Shown here: positions 23,433-33,400 of the stretch, in pieces | How positions within the stretch are numbered: the first letter of the stretch is position 1 | Layout: every line of letters starts with the position of its first letter | Origin: Collinsella aerofaciens | Lineage (GTDB): Bacteria > Actinomycetota > Coriobacteriia > Coriobacteriales > Coriobacteriaceae | NCBI RefSeq assembly: GCF_020181355.1 | Contig: NZ_CP084004.1 | Coordinates: forward strand, 1,240,001-1,304,000 | Direction: 5' to 3' | Length of the DNA: 64,000 nt | Translations under genes and position numbers: made by a program | Notes under the pieces: model-generated | The model's database searches: none | Told to the model about the DNA's origin: nothing | Seen by the model: the letters and a program-made list of their open reading frames with translations, nothing else

Positions 23433-25673
23433 TTAGTCAAACAGACTCGGCATGTCGTTTTCTTTCATGAGGGCACCGGCGGAGGGCAGACTCTGCGCGG
23501 TGAACTTTTCGGCCGAGACGCCGGCGCCAAGGATCTCCTCGGTTGTGCCGACGGTGGTGACCGAGCGGCCCTTCTTGGCGGTAAAGGCTTGGACGCCCTG
23601 CGTGTTGGTGGTCGTCTTGGTCTTGAGCAACGACGTGTTGAAGTTCATCAGACGGTAGTCGCTCGAGACCAGCGCGATGTCGCGATCTTCCTTGAGCACC
23701 TGGGCATACAGCAGCTTACTGCCGCCATAGATTGCGTTCTTAAGGCGCTTACGGTTGGTCTTGGTGACGTATCCAGAAAGCGCGACGCGTACCACGCGGC
23801 CGTTCTCAAAGACAAACAGCACATCGGCCTTGTAATCCTCGGGGTCGATGACCCAGATGACGCTCTCGTCGGGGTCCATCTCAAGATCGGTCGGCAGGTA
23901 CGAGCCCAGCTGGGCCGACTTGGTGTCCTCAAACGCCGCAACCTTGCACTTGTACACCTGGCTCTTGTTGGTAAAGACCAGCAGCTCGTGGGTGTTGGAG
24001 GACGGGAACTCGATAAAGGGTTTGTCGCCGTCCTTGTACTTGAGCGTGGTCGCCTTCTTGAGTACGCGGTCCGTCATCTTCTTAAGGTAGCCATCGCGCG
24101 AGAGCATGATGGTGACCGGGTACTCCTCGACCTCGGGCTCCAGGCTCACCTCGATGACCTCGTGGGGCTCAATCCTGCCCGTGCGGCGCGGCATCACGTA
24201 CTTCTTGTTGACCGCGGCCAGCTCGTCGCTGATGACCTTCTTGATGTTGTCTTCGCTCGAGAGAATCTCCTCCAGCTCGGCAATCTCACCCTCGAGCTTG
24301 GCGATGTCCTTGGTGCGGTTGAGGATGTACTCCTCGTTGATGTTGCGGAGCTTAAGTTCGGCAACAAACTCGGCCTGGGTCTCATCGATGTCGAAACCCT
24401 TCATAAGGTTTGGCACGACCTCGGCCTCGAGCTTGGTGCCGCGGATGATGGCGATGGCCTTGTCGATGTCGAGCAGGATCGCCTCAAGGCCGTGCAACAG
24501 GTGCAGGCGCTCGGACTTTTTGCCCAGGTCAAAGTTAATGCGGCGACGCGTGGACTCAATACGCCACTTGACCCACTCGTGCAGAATCTGGCGCACGCCC
24601 ATAACGCGGGGATAGCCGTCGACCAGCACGTTAAAGTTGCACGAGAACGAATCCTGCAGCGTGGTCGAGCGATAGAGCTTGGCCATGAGCTTGTCGGGGT
24701 CGACACCGCGCTTAAGGTCGATGGCGATGCGCAGACCCGACAGGTCGGTCTCGTCACGGATGTCAGCGATCTCCTTGACCTTGCCCTCTTTGGAAAGCTT
24801 GACGATGCGCTCGATGATGACATCGGTCTTGGTGGTGTAGGGGATTTCGTAGACCTCGATGATGCGCTCTTCGGGAATCCAGCGCCAGCGGGAGCGGATC
24901 TGGAAGCTGCCAAGGCCGGTCTCGATAATCTTTTCCATCTCCTCGCGGCGGTAGATGATCTCGCCGCCGGTCGAGAAGTCGGGCATGGGCATGTATTCGA
25001 GCAGGTCGCAGTCGGGGTCCTGCAGGTAGTGCATTGTGGCAGTGCAGACCTCGTTGAGGTTGAAACCGCAGATGTCGGACGCCATGGCGACGCCGATGCC
25101 CTTATTGGCTGAGACGAGGATATTGGGGAACGTGGTGGGCAGCAGGCGCGGCTCCTTCATGGCGCCGTCGTAGCTGTCGACGAAGTCGACCGGGTCCTTG
25201 TCGATGTCCTTGAAGATCTCGGCGCTGATGGGGGAGAGCTTGGCCTCGGTGTAACGCGAGGCGGCGTAGCTCAGGTCGCCCGAATAGTACTTGCCAAAGT
25301 TGCCCTTCGACTCCACGAAGGGGGCGAGCAGTGCCTCGTTGCCGGTGGCAAGACGCACCATCGTCTCGTAGATCGCGGCGTCGCCGTGCGGATTGAGCTT
25401 CATGGTCTGGCCCACGATGTTGGCGCTCTTCTGGCGCTCGCCCTTGAGCAGACCCATCTTGTACATGGTGTAGAGCAGCTTGCGGTGCGAGGGCTTAAAG
25501 CCGTCGATCTCGGGGAACGCACGCGAGACGTTGACGCTCATGGCGTAGGGCATGTAGTTGACCTCGAGCGTCTGCGTGATCGGCTGGTCGGTGACCTCGG
25601 AGTGCAGGCCGATGACGTTCTCGGCGTTGACCTGCTTTTTCTTTGGCTGGTTCTTCGTCTTTTTCTTTGCCAC
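23433..25673 (-). CDS. parC: Type IIA topoisomerase subunit A, ParC-like and divergent
   Basis: 746 residues. The breakage-reunion domain has DGFKPSHRKLLYTMY where canonical GyrA/ParC have GLKPVxRR, and the catalytic Arg140-Tyr141 in AASRYTEAKLS. KNRPHGDAA-like KLNPHGDAAIYETMVRLA matches the conserved pocket. A coiled coil follows (IAKLEGEIAELEEILSSED). The C-terminal beta-pinwheel is present but lacks the GyrA box QRRGGKG, so it is a decatenase/relaxase type rather than gyrase. A lysine-rich N terminus precedes it. It starts 45 bp behind the B subunit. The symbol parC is used by analogy; it may be a lineage-specific third enzyme. Confidence 0.85.
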   Translation of the reverse strand: MAKKKTKNQPKKKQVNAENVIGLHSEVTDQPITQTLEVNYMPYAMSVNVSRAFPEIDGFKPSHRKLLYTMYKMGLLKGERQKSANIVGQTMKLNPHGDAAIYETMVRLATGNEALLAPFVESKGNFGKYYSGDLSYAASRYTEAKLSPISAEIFKDIDKDPVDFVDSYDGAMKEPRLLPTTFPNILVSANKGIGVAMASDICGFNLNEVCTATMHYLQDPDCDLLEYMPMPDFSTGGEIIYRREEMEKIIETGLGSFQIRSRWRWIPEERIIEVYEIPYTTKTDVIIERIVKLSKEGKVKEIADIRDETDLSGLRIAIDLKRGVDPDKLMAKLYRSTTLQDSFSCNFNVLVDGYPRVMGVRQILHEWVKWRIESTRRRINFDLGKKSERLHLLHGLEAILLDIDKAIAIIRGTKLEAEVVPNLMKGFDIDETQAEFVAELKLRNINEEYILNRTKDIAKLEGEIAELEEILSSEDNIKKVISDELAAVNKKYVMPRRTGRIEPHEVIEVSLEPEVEEYPVTIMLSRDGYLKKMTDRVLKKATTLKYKDGDKPFIEFPSSNTHELLVFTNKSQVYKCKVAAFEDTKSAQLGSYLPTDLEMDPDESVIWVIDPEDYKADVLFVFENGRVVRVALSGYVTKTNRKRLKNAIYGGSKLLYAQVLKEDRDIALVSSDYRLMNFNTSLLKTKTTTNTQGVQAFTAKKGRSVTTVGTTEEILGAGVSAEKFTAQSLPSAGALMKENDMPSLFD

Positions 25674-25718
25674 GATATCCTCTTGAACTTCTTATGAGCC
25701 GTCGTTATCGATTTGCTG

Positions 25719-27716
25719 CTATTGCAGGTCCAGCTGGTCCAGGTATTCCTTGCCGTGCTCGGAGATATGGCGCTTGCGGCCTGCCTCGTCGTTGCCCAGC
25801 AGCAGGTTGAACATGGTCTCCATCTTGGTGACGTCCTCGGGCTCCACCTTGATCAGGCGACGCGTCTCGGGGTTCATGGTGGTGAGCCACATCATGTCCG
25901 GGTCGTTCTCACCAAGACCCTTGGAGCGGTTGATGGAGCACTTCTGGTCGCCGATCTCCTTAAGGATGCCGTTCTTTTCGAGCTCGGTGTAGGCAAAGTA
26001 GGTCTTTTCTTTGCAATTGATCTCGTAGAGCGGCGACTCGGCGATATACACGTAACCCTCGTCGATGAGCGTGGGCACCAGGCGATAGAGCATGGTGAGC
26101 ACAAGCGTGCGGATGTGGTAACCGTCGACGTCGGCGTCCGTACAGATAATGACCTTGTTCCAGTTGAGGTTGTCCAGGTCAAAGGCGCCAAGGTTCTTGA
26201 TGCGCTTGTCTTTGATCTCCACGCCGCAGCCCAGCACGCGCATGAGGTCCATGATGATGTCGGACTTAAAGATGCGCGGGTAGTCCTCCTTCAGGCAGTT
26301 GAGGATCTTGCCGCGGACGGGCATAACACCCTGGAACTCGGCATCGCGCGACGTGCGAATGGCGCCTGCTGCCGAGTCACCCTCTACGATGTAGATCTCG
26401 CGGCGGCTCTTGTCCTTGGAGCGGCAATCGATGAACTTTTGCACACGGTTGGCCATGTCGGTCTTCTGCTGCAGGTTGGTCTTGATGCTCTGGCGCGTCT
26501 TCTCGGCGTTCTCGCGCGAGCGCTTGTTGATGAGCACCTGCTCCATGATCTTGTTGGCGGCATCTTTGTTCTCGATCAAGTAGGTCGAGAGGCGCTCCTT
26601 AAAGAATGCCGTCATGGCCTGCTGGATAAAGCGGTTATTGATGGCCTTCTTGGTCTGGTTTTCGTAGGACGTCTGGGTGGAGAAGCAGTTGGTCACCAGT
26701 ACCAGGCAGTCCTGGACATCTTGCCACTTAATGCCGCTCTCGTTTTTGTTGTACTTGCCCTGTTGCTTGATGTAGGCATCGATGGCGCTGGTCAGAGCAC
26801 TGCGGGCGGCCTTCTCGGGTGAGCCGCCGTTCTCGAGCCACGATGAGTTGTGGTAGTACTCTTGCATCGTGAAGGTGCGCGAGAAGCACATGCAAGCAGT
26901 GATTTTTACGTTGTAGTCGGGCAGGTCCTCGCGATCGCGACCGCGACGGTCAGCCTCGATAAAGAAGGGCTCGGTGAGGTAGTCGGTACCGACCTTCTCG
27001 AGCACGTAGTCCTCGATGCCCTTGGGATAGCAAAAGTCCTCTTCGGAAAACTCGCCATCGTCGCCCTCGATGCGCAGGCGGAAGGTCACGTTGGCGTTGA
27101 CCACGGCCTGGCGGCGCATGGTCTCGCGATACCACTCGTGGGGGATGCTGATGGAGGTAAAGACCTCAAGATCGGGGCGCCATTTGATGGTGGTGCCGGT
27201 ACGGTCCTCGTCGCTGGGCTCAATCTCGAGTGCCTTCTTTTTGGCACCGACGACCTTGCCCTTCTTAAAGTGCAGGGAGTACTTGTTGCCGTCGCGCCAA
27301 ACCGTGACGTCCATGTACTCGGATGCGTACTGGGTTGCGCACGAGCCCAGGCCGTTGGTACCGAGCGAGAAGTCGTAGTCGCCGCCCTGGTTGTTATTGT
27401 ATTTGCCACCGGCGTAGAGCTCGCAAAAAACGAGTTCCCAATTAAAGCGCTTCTCGGAGGGGTTCCAGTCGAGCGGGCAGCCGCGGCCGTTGTCCTCTAC
27501 CTGAATGGAACCATCGCGAAAGGCGGTAAGGGTGATGAGCTTGCCGTGGCCCTGGCGCGCCTCGTCAACGGCGTTGGACAGGATCTCGAAGGCGGCATGC
27601 GCGCAACCGTCGAGTCCGTCTGAGCCAAAGATGACGGCGGGACGCAGACGTACGCGCTCCTCGTCCTTGAGCTGGCGGATACTGTCGTTACCATAGTTTG
27701 CGGTGTTTTTTGCCAT
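25719..27716 (-). CDS. parE: Type IIA topoisomerase subunit B, ParE-like and divergent
   Basis: 665 residues. The GHKL ATPase domain shows FEILSNAVDEARQG (Glu44, Asn48), VEDNGRGCP and GTNGLGSCATQYAS where canonical enzymes have HGVGxSVVNALS. TOPRIM carries EIYIVEGDSAAGAIRTSRD (canonical EGDSAGGSAKxGRD), VMPVRGKILN and ICTDADVDGYHIRTL, so the metal-binding acidic residues are kept. The final MFNLLLGNDEAGRKRHISEHGKEYLDQL corresponds to the usual MLMGDxVxPRRxFIE end. These changes mark a divergent branch. An SOS-box sequence lies 99 bp upstream. It is the first gene of the pair. Confidence 0.85.
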   Translation of the reverse strand: MAKNTANYGNDSIRQLKDEERVRLRPAVIFGSDGLDGCAHAAFEILSNAVDEARQGHGKLITLTAFRDGSIQVEDNGRGCPLDWNPSEKRFNWELVFCELYAGGKYNNNQGGDYDFSLGTNGLGSCATQYASEYMDVTVWRDGNKYSLHFKKGKVVGAKKKALEIEPSDEDRTGTTIKWRPDLEVFTSISIPHEWYRETMRRQAVVNANVTFRLRIEGDDGEFSEEDFCYPKGIEDYVLEKVGTDYLTEPFFIEADRRGRDREDLPDYNVKITACMCFSRTFTMQEYYHNSSWLENGGSPEKAARSALTSAIDAYIKQQGKYNKNESGIKWQDVQDCLVLVTNCFSTQTSYENQTKKAINNRFIQQAMTAFFKERLSTYLIENKDAANKIMEQVLINKRSRENAEKTRQSIKTNLQQKTDMANRVQKFIDCRSKDKSRREIYIVEGDSAAGAIRTSRDAEFQGVMPVRGKILNCLKEDYPRIFKSDIIMDLMRVLGCGVEIKDKRIKNLGAFDLDNLNWNKVIICTDADVDGYHIRTLVLTMLYRLVPTLIDEGYVYIAESPLYEINCKEKTYFAYTELEKNGILKEIGDQKCSINRSKGLGENDPDMMWLTTMNPETRRLIKVEPEDVTKMETMFNLLLGNDEAGRKRHISEHGKEYLDQLDLQ

Positions 27717-27814
27717 ACTCGCTCTCTCGGTGCTCCTTTGCTGCGTTTAAGTCATATAGATAGTCAAGGTAGCATAGCCCGGCCCACAGACGATTCCACC
27801 CAACACGAAATCCA

Positions 27815-27830
27815 TCGAACAATCGTTCGA
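27815..27830 (-). promoter_or_regulatory. Perfect actinobacterial SOS box (LexA site) upstream of parE
   Basis: TCGAACAATCGTTCGA matches the mycobacterial LexA consensus TCGAAC-N4-GTTCGA exactly. It is 99 bp upstream of parE and in the gap behind the DUF234 ATPase. Location fits control of the topoisomerase operon. Confidence 0.65.
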
Positions 27831-27872
27831 TTAGATAATGAATGCTTGGAATCGGGAGGGACCTGTCCTGTC

Positions 27873-29255
27873 CTATTCAAACATCTGCGGCAGGTCGATG
27901 AAGACGGTTCGATCGCTTTCGCCAGCTTCGAAGCCCGAACGGGAGAAGAATCCATAGCGATGGCACTTGAGTCCCGTTGCCTCGACTTGGGCGATTTCCT
28001 CGTCGACCATTTTTTGCGTGATGGGGGATTTGCGGAACTTTGCTTCGTAGAATGCGTAGCCCTCGGGGTCTTGCGTTACCACATCGAATTCGCCGCTCGT
28101 TTTGTTTGCGGGGTCGTCGTACCAGTACTTGCCTATGGCGTCGAAAGCCGGTTCGATCTTGCCGGTCCTGTTCTGCCGCACGAGGTATTGACGGCAGATC
28201 TCCTCGAACATATGAGGAACGTAGTTTTCCTCGAAGTCTTGGAAGACGTGACGATCATAGAAGACTTCCGGGTCGAGCAGCTGACGCGCTGAGGCATTGC
28301 GGAAAACATAGCGATAGTAAAAGAGCGAAAGCGGATCCACTACAAAGTAGCCAGACTTGCGCTTGTTCGTAGGGTCGTTGATGGGTGCACGCTTTTGGAC
28401 GATTTCGAGTGACATGAGCTTGTCGAGCACGTCTGCCATGGCCGGACCGCTCGAGACGTGCGACTGTGCCAGCACGTCCCCCCAACGGGAGTAGCCTTGT
28501 GCGAGAGCCCCGAAAACTTCGTTGGCGTTGGTCATCTTCGAGATCTCGGCGTTGAGATAGGACGGCACCTCGCTTTCTAAGCGGGCGCCAGGTTCCGTGA
28601 CGAGCTCGATGATGTTGTCGCGTACGCTTTGGGATTGATCGATGAGGCGATTGTAAAAGGGGATACCGCCAAAAACGCTATAGAGCCGCACCTTGTCCTC
28701 GGGCGAGAACGCGGGATAGAACTTCGCAGCGTCAAAGTAATCCATGGGCTTAAGCTCAAGCGCGAGATCAATTCGCCCGTAGAGGGGGCTTTCATGCTCG
28801 ATGAGGGATTTCATAATCTCAACGTAGGAGCCGCACAGGACAATGTTTAAACGTGAGTCTTCCCTGCGGGCGTCGATTGAGGTCTGAAGAATGCTGTCTA
28901 GGCCTTTAACCGCATCTCTCAAGTAGGGGTATTCGTCGAGAACGAGGGTAATGTTCTTGTCTTTAGCTTGGGCAAACAGAAATTCGATGAGCTCGCGGAT
29001 GCCTGTGAAGGCGAGCGGAGGAAAGCTCAGCGCTTCAGCAACAAGGACGGACAGACTCTCGAGGTTGTCTGCCTCGGAGGTTTGGCGGCACTCGTAATAG
29101 ACCGTTGCGACGTCCGACAAATCGGTTAGCGCCTGCTTGATGAGCTCACTTTTTCCGACGCGACGCCTGCCGTAAATGAGAACATTGCGCTGCTCGGGTG
29201 CTTTGAGCGTTTTCTTAATACGGGCGAGCTCACGCTCCCTGCCAATAAATTCCAC
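27873..29255 (-). CDS. ATPase with C-terminal DUF234 nuclease-like domain
   Basis: 460 residues from the GTG at 29255. The N-terminal archaeal-type ATPase domain has IGRERELARIKKTLKAPEQR, P-loop YGRRRVGKSELI and Walker B ITLVLDEYPYL. The C-terminal DUF234 region has the PD-(D/E)xK-like SGEFDVVTQDPEGYAFYEAKFRK. Such ATPases are widespread accessory genes of unknown role, often linked to defence or mobile DNA; the role here is not known. GC is lower than in its neighbours. A 108-bp palindromic sequence stands directly at its start codon and may regulate it. Confidence 0.85.
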   Translation of the reverse strand: MEFIGRERELARIKKTLKAPEQRNVLIYGRRRVGKSELIKQALTDLSDVATVYYECRQTSEADNLESLSVLVAEALSFPPLAFTGIRELIEFLFAQAKDKNITLVLDEYPYLRDAVKGLDSILQTSIDARREDSRLNIVLCGSYVEIMKSLIEHESPLYGRIDLALELKPMDYFDAAKFYPAFSPEDKVRLYSVFGGIPFYNRLIDQSQSVRDNIIELVTEPGARLESEVPSYLNAEISKMTNANEVFGALAQGYSRWGDVLAQSHVSSGPAMADVLDKLMSLEIVQKRAPINDPTNKRKSGYFVVDPLSLFYYRYVFRNASARQLLDPEVFYDRHVFQDFEENYVPHMFEEICRQYLVRQNRTGKIEPAFDAIGKYWYDDPANKTSGEFDVVTQDPEGYAFYEAKFRKSPITQKMVDEEIAQVEATGLKCHRYGFFSRSGFEAGESDRTVFIDLPQMFE

Positions 29256-29362
29256 TTACTCGGTTCCTTCCGACTCGGTTTTGTCCGAGTTAATTGTATC
29301 GCATGGATCAGTTTATGCTCGAGTTTACTCGGACAAAACCGAGTCGGTTCTGTCCGAGTAAG
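29255..29362. promoter_or_regulatory. Large inverted repeat overlapping the DUF234 ATPase start
   Basis: Outer arms CTTACTCGG (29255-29263) and CCGAGTAAG (29354-29362); inner perfect 21-bp arms at 29270-29290 and 29327-29347 (half: CCGACTCGGTTTTGTCCGAG). Each inner arm itself contains ACTCGG-N6-CCGAGT. It may be an operator cluster, an mRNA hairpin at the start codon, or a MITE-like element. Confidence 0.75.
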
Positions 29363-29434
29363 TTTGAATAGTGAACCGAAGTTGTAATGTCCGCATGGCG
29401 ATGACGAATATGGTTTTCATAATGACAGATATAG

Positions 29435-29463
29435 TTGACATTGTATGATATATGCAATATATT
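29435..29463 (+). promoter_or_regulatory. Sigma-70-type promoter for the XRE/membrane operon
   Basis: TTGACA (29435-29440), 17-base spacer, TATATT (29458-29463). It is bracketed by TGACAGATAT and its inverted relative ATATTTCTGTCA, with a further GATATCTGTCC downstream, consistent with autorepression by the XRE protein. Confidence 0.75.
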
Positions 29464-29511
29464 TCTGTCATGTTGCAACGGATATCTGTCCATTACTACG
29501 AAAGGAACTCC

Positions 29512-29742
29512 ATGCCGGGCAAAAAGAACCTCCGCATGAAGGCGGCGCGCGCGGCGGTTGGCCTTTCGCAAGCTGACTTGGCCGAGGCCGTGGGCGTTAC
29601 GCGCCAGACCATCGGCCTGATCGAGGCGGGCGGCTACAACCCCACGCTCAATTTGTGCGTGGCGATCTGCAAAGCGCTACGCGTTACGTTGAACGATCTG
29701 TTTTGGGAAGACGGGATCGACGTCGACCCTAACGCTCTTTAG
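29512..29742 (+). CDS. XRE-family regulator
   Basis: 76 residues from the ATG at 29512 (AAAGGAAC upstream). A single HTH: LRMKAARAAVGLSQADLAEAVGVTRQTIGLIEAGGYNPTLNLCVAICKALRVTLNDLFW. This short type is typically paired with a small membrane protein, which is what follows 9 bp downstream. A strong promoter with inverted TGACAGATAT boxes precedes it. Confidence 0.9.
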   Translation: MPGKKNLRMKAARAAVGLSQADLAEAVGVTRQTIGLIEAGGYNPTLNLCVAICKALRVTLNDLFWEDGIDVDPNAL

Positions 29743-29751
29743 GAGTTCGCT

Positions 29752-30336
29752 ATGAAATTTGAAGATTTAAAACTCGTGCAAAAGTGGTGCGAATATGCCG
29801 GCCCAAAGGATGAGCGCCTGGAGGCTGAGAGCGCAAAAATCTACAAGATTGGTTTCGTGCTGCTTTCGTTTGGCATGCTGATGATCTTTTTCTACCAGTT
29901 TATAGCTCGACAGGTTGCGTGGGTTCACAGCGACGCCAGTGAAATGCCGCAAGGCTTTGCAACGCCGTTCGAGGCAGCCATGTATTTGTGGCTCGTTCTC
30001 GTGATGTTGATTTGCGCAGGACTGCAAACGCGGAAGGGCTATGTCGATACCAATCGTTTTGGGCAAACCGAGCATCTTCCTGTTGGATATTTCCTGCTTG
30101 TCAGCGGTCTTAGCGGCGCCGCGTTCGCGCTTGTTATTGCTGCAATGCGCTGTATCGCTGAGGCGCAGATCGTACCGCTCGAAAGCGTCTTTTGGTTGGC
30201 GAATCTGGCCACGGGCGTGTTCTGCGGTGCGACGATTTTCGCGGCCACGTTTGCTGTCCTGTGCGCAACGTTTTTCACGGCGAAAAGACGCCGTGCCAAG
30301 CTCGAGGCAGAACTCGACTCCACTGACGATAACTAA
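29752..30336 (+). CDS. Four-segment membrane protein, partner of XRE regulator
   Basis: 194 residues with hydrophobic segments at about 32-54, 75-92, 113-133 and 148-172, and a basic cytoplasmic C terminus (AKRRRAKLEAEL). No catalytic motif. XRE/membrane-protein pairs of this size are common in Firmicutes and Actinobacteria; the role is unknown, with sensing or envelope stress often suggested. Shares the promoter with the preceding gene and ends at a terminator. Confidence 0.75.
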   Translation: MKFEDLKLVQKWCEYAGPKDERLEAESAKIYKIGFVLLSFGMLMIFFYQFIARQVAWVHSDASEMPQGFATPFEAAMYLWLVLVMLICAGLQTRKGYVDTNRFGQTEHLPVGYFLLVSGLSGAAFALVIAAMRCIAEAQIVPLESVFWLANLATGVFCGATIFAATFAVLCATFFTAKRRRAKLEAELDSTDDN

Positions 30337-30341
30337 TGCGC

Positions 30342-30377
30342 AATGGGCTGGCTCTGGGTATCCAGAACCAGCCCATT
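30342..30377 (+). terminator. Terminator of the XRE/membrane operon
   Basis: Arms AATGGGCTGG (30342-30351) and CCAGCCCATT (30368-30377), extended inside by TCTGG/CCAGA; convergent with the big surface protein, so it may serve both sides. Confidence 0.8.
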
Positions 30378-30425
30378 TGATGTTCGACGAGCCGAGTTGG
30401 CGTCTCTCACAAAAGTAACTAGGAG

Positions 30426-33400
30426 CTAGCGAGGCTTATCAGAATTGACCTCATCGGCGGTGTCTTTTTCGAGCGCCGTGCGGCGGGCGCTGTAGGCGAT
30501 GAGGCCGGCGCCTGCCGCGGCGAGTGCTGCAGCGGCTGCCGTAAGGGGAGCGTTGACATCGCCCGTGCCAGCGAGCGCGCCCGCTTTTCCGGAGCGCTTG
30601 TTATTGCCGTGATCCTTGCCACTGCCGGAGCGGCTTCCGCCGGAGCCGCCGCCCTCGTCGGTACCGCCGCCACTCGAGCCACCATCGTCGTCTGCTGTCA
30701 TCGGGGCGTCGTGAAGTCCTGTCGTATCCGCGCTGTCGCATACGCCGACCTGAACTTCTGAGCGTTCGCATGCCGCGTCGGGCACATGAAGCTCGTGCAG
30801 TACGGCACCCAGCGCTGAGTTTGCGCCCGGTCGAATTTCCTCGAGCGTTACGGGATCGAGTGCCACCAGGTCACGCGCCTTCGCATACAGCGTGACGCGT
30901 TTGCCCACCTCGTCGCCCCAGCTCTCCGGGATGGCAAAGCTCATGCGGAATTGTGCCGTGCAGCCCGGTGCCAGCACGGCGTTTCCATTGTCGGCAACCA
31001 GCGGGTGCGTTGCAAAACGTGTGTCCAGCGTCTCGAGCGCGTACTTCACGTGTGCCATGTCGTTGGCCGAAGCGTCCTCGGCAAGCTCCGGATCGTAGAT
31101 CGATGCCGTGCGTGCGTTCGCTCCGAATCCGATGGATGCGCTGGAGAACGGCTGGTTGAAACCCTCTCGGTACAGATCGATCGTTCCGGCGGTCAGCAAG
31201 GTGTTGCCGTCGTTTCGTACCGTGACCATGAAGGATTCGCCTGCTGCTCCGGGCACCACTGCGCCCGAGGTGGCGACCGCGCCCGTCGGAGTGGCACACG
31301 CCACCAAGGGTACTTCGATGCCGTGCAGCTCTGCCTCGCTCTTCTCCGCGCTTACAATGTGCGTGGCGAGTGCGGAGAGCATGCCTCCCGACGTCAAAAA
31401 AGTCGTTATCTGATCGACGGGATGGTCCAGCTCGCACATCACGAACGGCTCCGTAAACAGATCGCCTGCCAAGGTGCTGGCGAAGATGCGGAAGTGCTTG
31501 CCCATCACTGCTACCGGGTTGCCTTCTTCGTCGTAGGTTTGCCCCACCTTGCCATCGGTGTTCTCTACATAGAGCACGCACCTGCCGTTGTTGCTTACGC
31601 TAAACGATGCCGGGCCACAGCCTGCGGCACCCACGGGCTGCGTTGCAAATGCCGATGCGCCTCGCGTCCAAGTAATATGCTGCAGTTGCTCGTTGACGGT
31701 AGCCAAAAAGCCCGTGTGCTGCGGCCACGGCACCGCGTGGGGTACTGTGGCATCTGGCGACATAACGCCCCAGCTCGCAATGGACTGGCCGATCACGGCG
31801 TACGATGCACAGCCACAACCGCCTGCGGTCTCGTATGCAATGGGCACCACCATTTTGCCGTTGATATTCTCGGGCGCGCCGAGCTCGATGCTCGACGGTG
31901 CCTGCGGAAAGCGGAGGACCTGACGGAACGTGAGACTGTCGCCCGAAACGTCCGACCACAGGGTAAAGCACTCCAGCGCAACCTCGGCCTCGCTGCCGAG
32001 CGTCTTTTCTGCGGTGGTTCCGCGGCGGTGGAGGTAGGCGCCCGACAGGCGCCCGTCGACAAGTGTCTTGCCCACCGTGATGCGTGGGCACTGCAGGCAA
32101 TGGTAGCCATCCTCCTGAAGGCGGCCGCGCGAGATGCTGCGCCACGACGTGTGCGATACCACGCGAACTCCGTCGTTGCTTATGCGCAGGCGCACAACGG
32201 ACAGTATGCCGGCTGTGCTTGCCATATCGAAAAGGGTGTCGTCGCCGGCGGGGCGCTCGCCCGAGACCAGCAGCACGTAGGCGTCCTGGTTTCCTCTTCC
32301 GTCCGTATATTCCACTACGTCGAAGTCGTAATCGTATATGCTGTCGCGCTCCACGTCGCCCTCGCCAAACCCAAGGGGAAAGTCCACAGGCGTGGGAGCG
32401 GACCACGTTCCGTTTGCCTTTGTGTGTACCACCAGGCGCGAGCGACCATTGTCGCCGTAACGCACCGAGGCGATACGGAACAGGCATTCTACGCCGGCAA
32501 TCATTGCCAGCTTCATGTGGGCTTCGCTGAGCACGCCAGCAAACAGCACGTTGTCGCTCGAGGGCTTGATGCCGCCACGCTCGTCCTCCGACACGCCGGC
32601 AGAATCGGCGTTCGGGTCGGCAGCGGTGTTCGTTGCCTGACCGATGTAGGTGTACTCATACATCGGCGCGGCGTTTTCGTCGTTCTCTATCAGTGCATGG
32701 ACGAAATGCTCGATCTGTCCCGTGTCGTCGCTTTCTGCATCCGCCTCGAGCTCAATGCGCGTGACCGCCCGATCCCAATCGCGCACGACAGGCGCGGCGT
32801 TTATCGCGGTGGCTGCAACCTCGGCGCGTGCGAGCAGCTCGGCGTTGGTGACGATGGTGGCCGATGCGATAAATTGCGGCACGTCGCCCGCCTCGATGTT
32901 GCCGGGCGTGCCGAAGCGGGCATCCAGCGTGTAAGGCGTATCTCCACCCAATGCGAGCTCAGAGCGCTGGAGCACATACTGGTTGCCATTGTTCACCGAC
33001 ATATTCCACGAATCGAGGAGTGTGGGCCACGACCCCGACCAAGCCTTGGTGGTCCACTTGAACATTACAAACTGGAGTATCACATCGACATCGACGTCTG
33101 CACCTACGCGCAGTCGCGGAAGCTGGTGTCCATCTGCCTTCTCATACCCAATGAACAGCGTGAGGGATGCGGCGCCGCGCACGGCAGACGAAGCGACGCC
33201 TGCAACGCCGGCGCCAAAGGTGACGGCAAGCCCGATCTGGATGGTGAACGAGCCCGAGGTGTTTGAATAGTCGAGCGAAATGTTTTTAAAAAACGCCGCG
33301 CCGCTGCCGTGCGTGTGGGCGCCCACGGCGAGCGCCAGTTTTGCCAGCACCCAGGGGTTGACGTTTAGGAAAAACGGCACCGGTCCCAAGGTGAACTGTT

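Noticed and set aside
23418-25112. Plus-strand frame opposite parC
   Set aside because: Antisense shadow; no domain motifs while parC has all of them.
30951-33266. Plus-strand frame opposite the surface protein
   Set aside because: Low-complexity antisense translation rich in Arg, Cys and His; no ribosome site.
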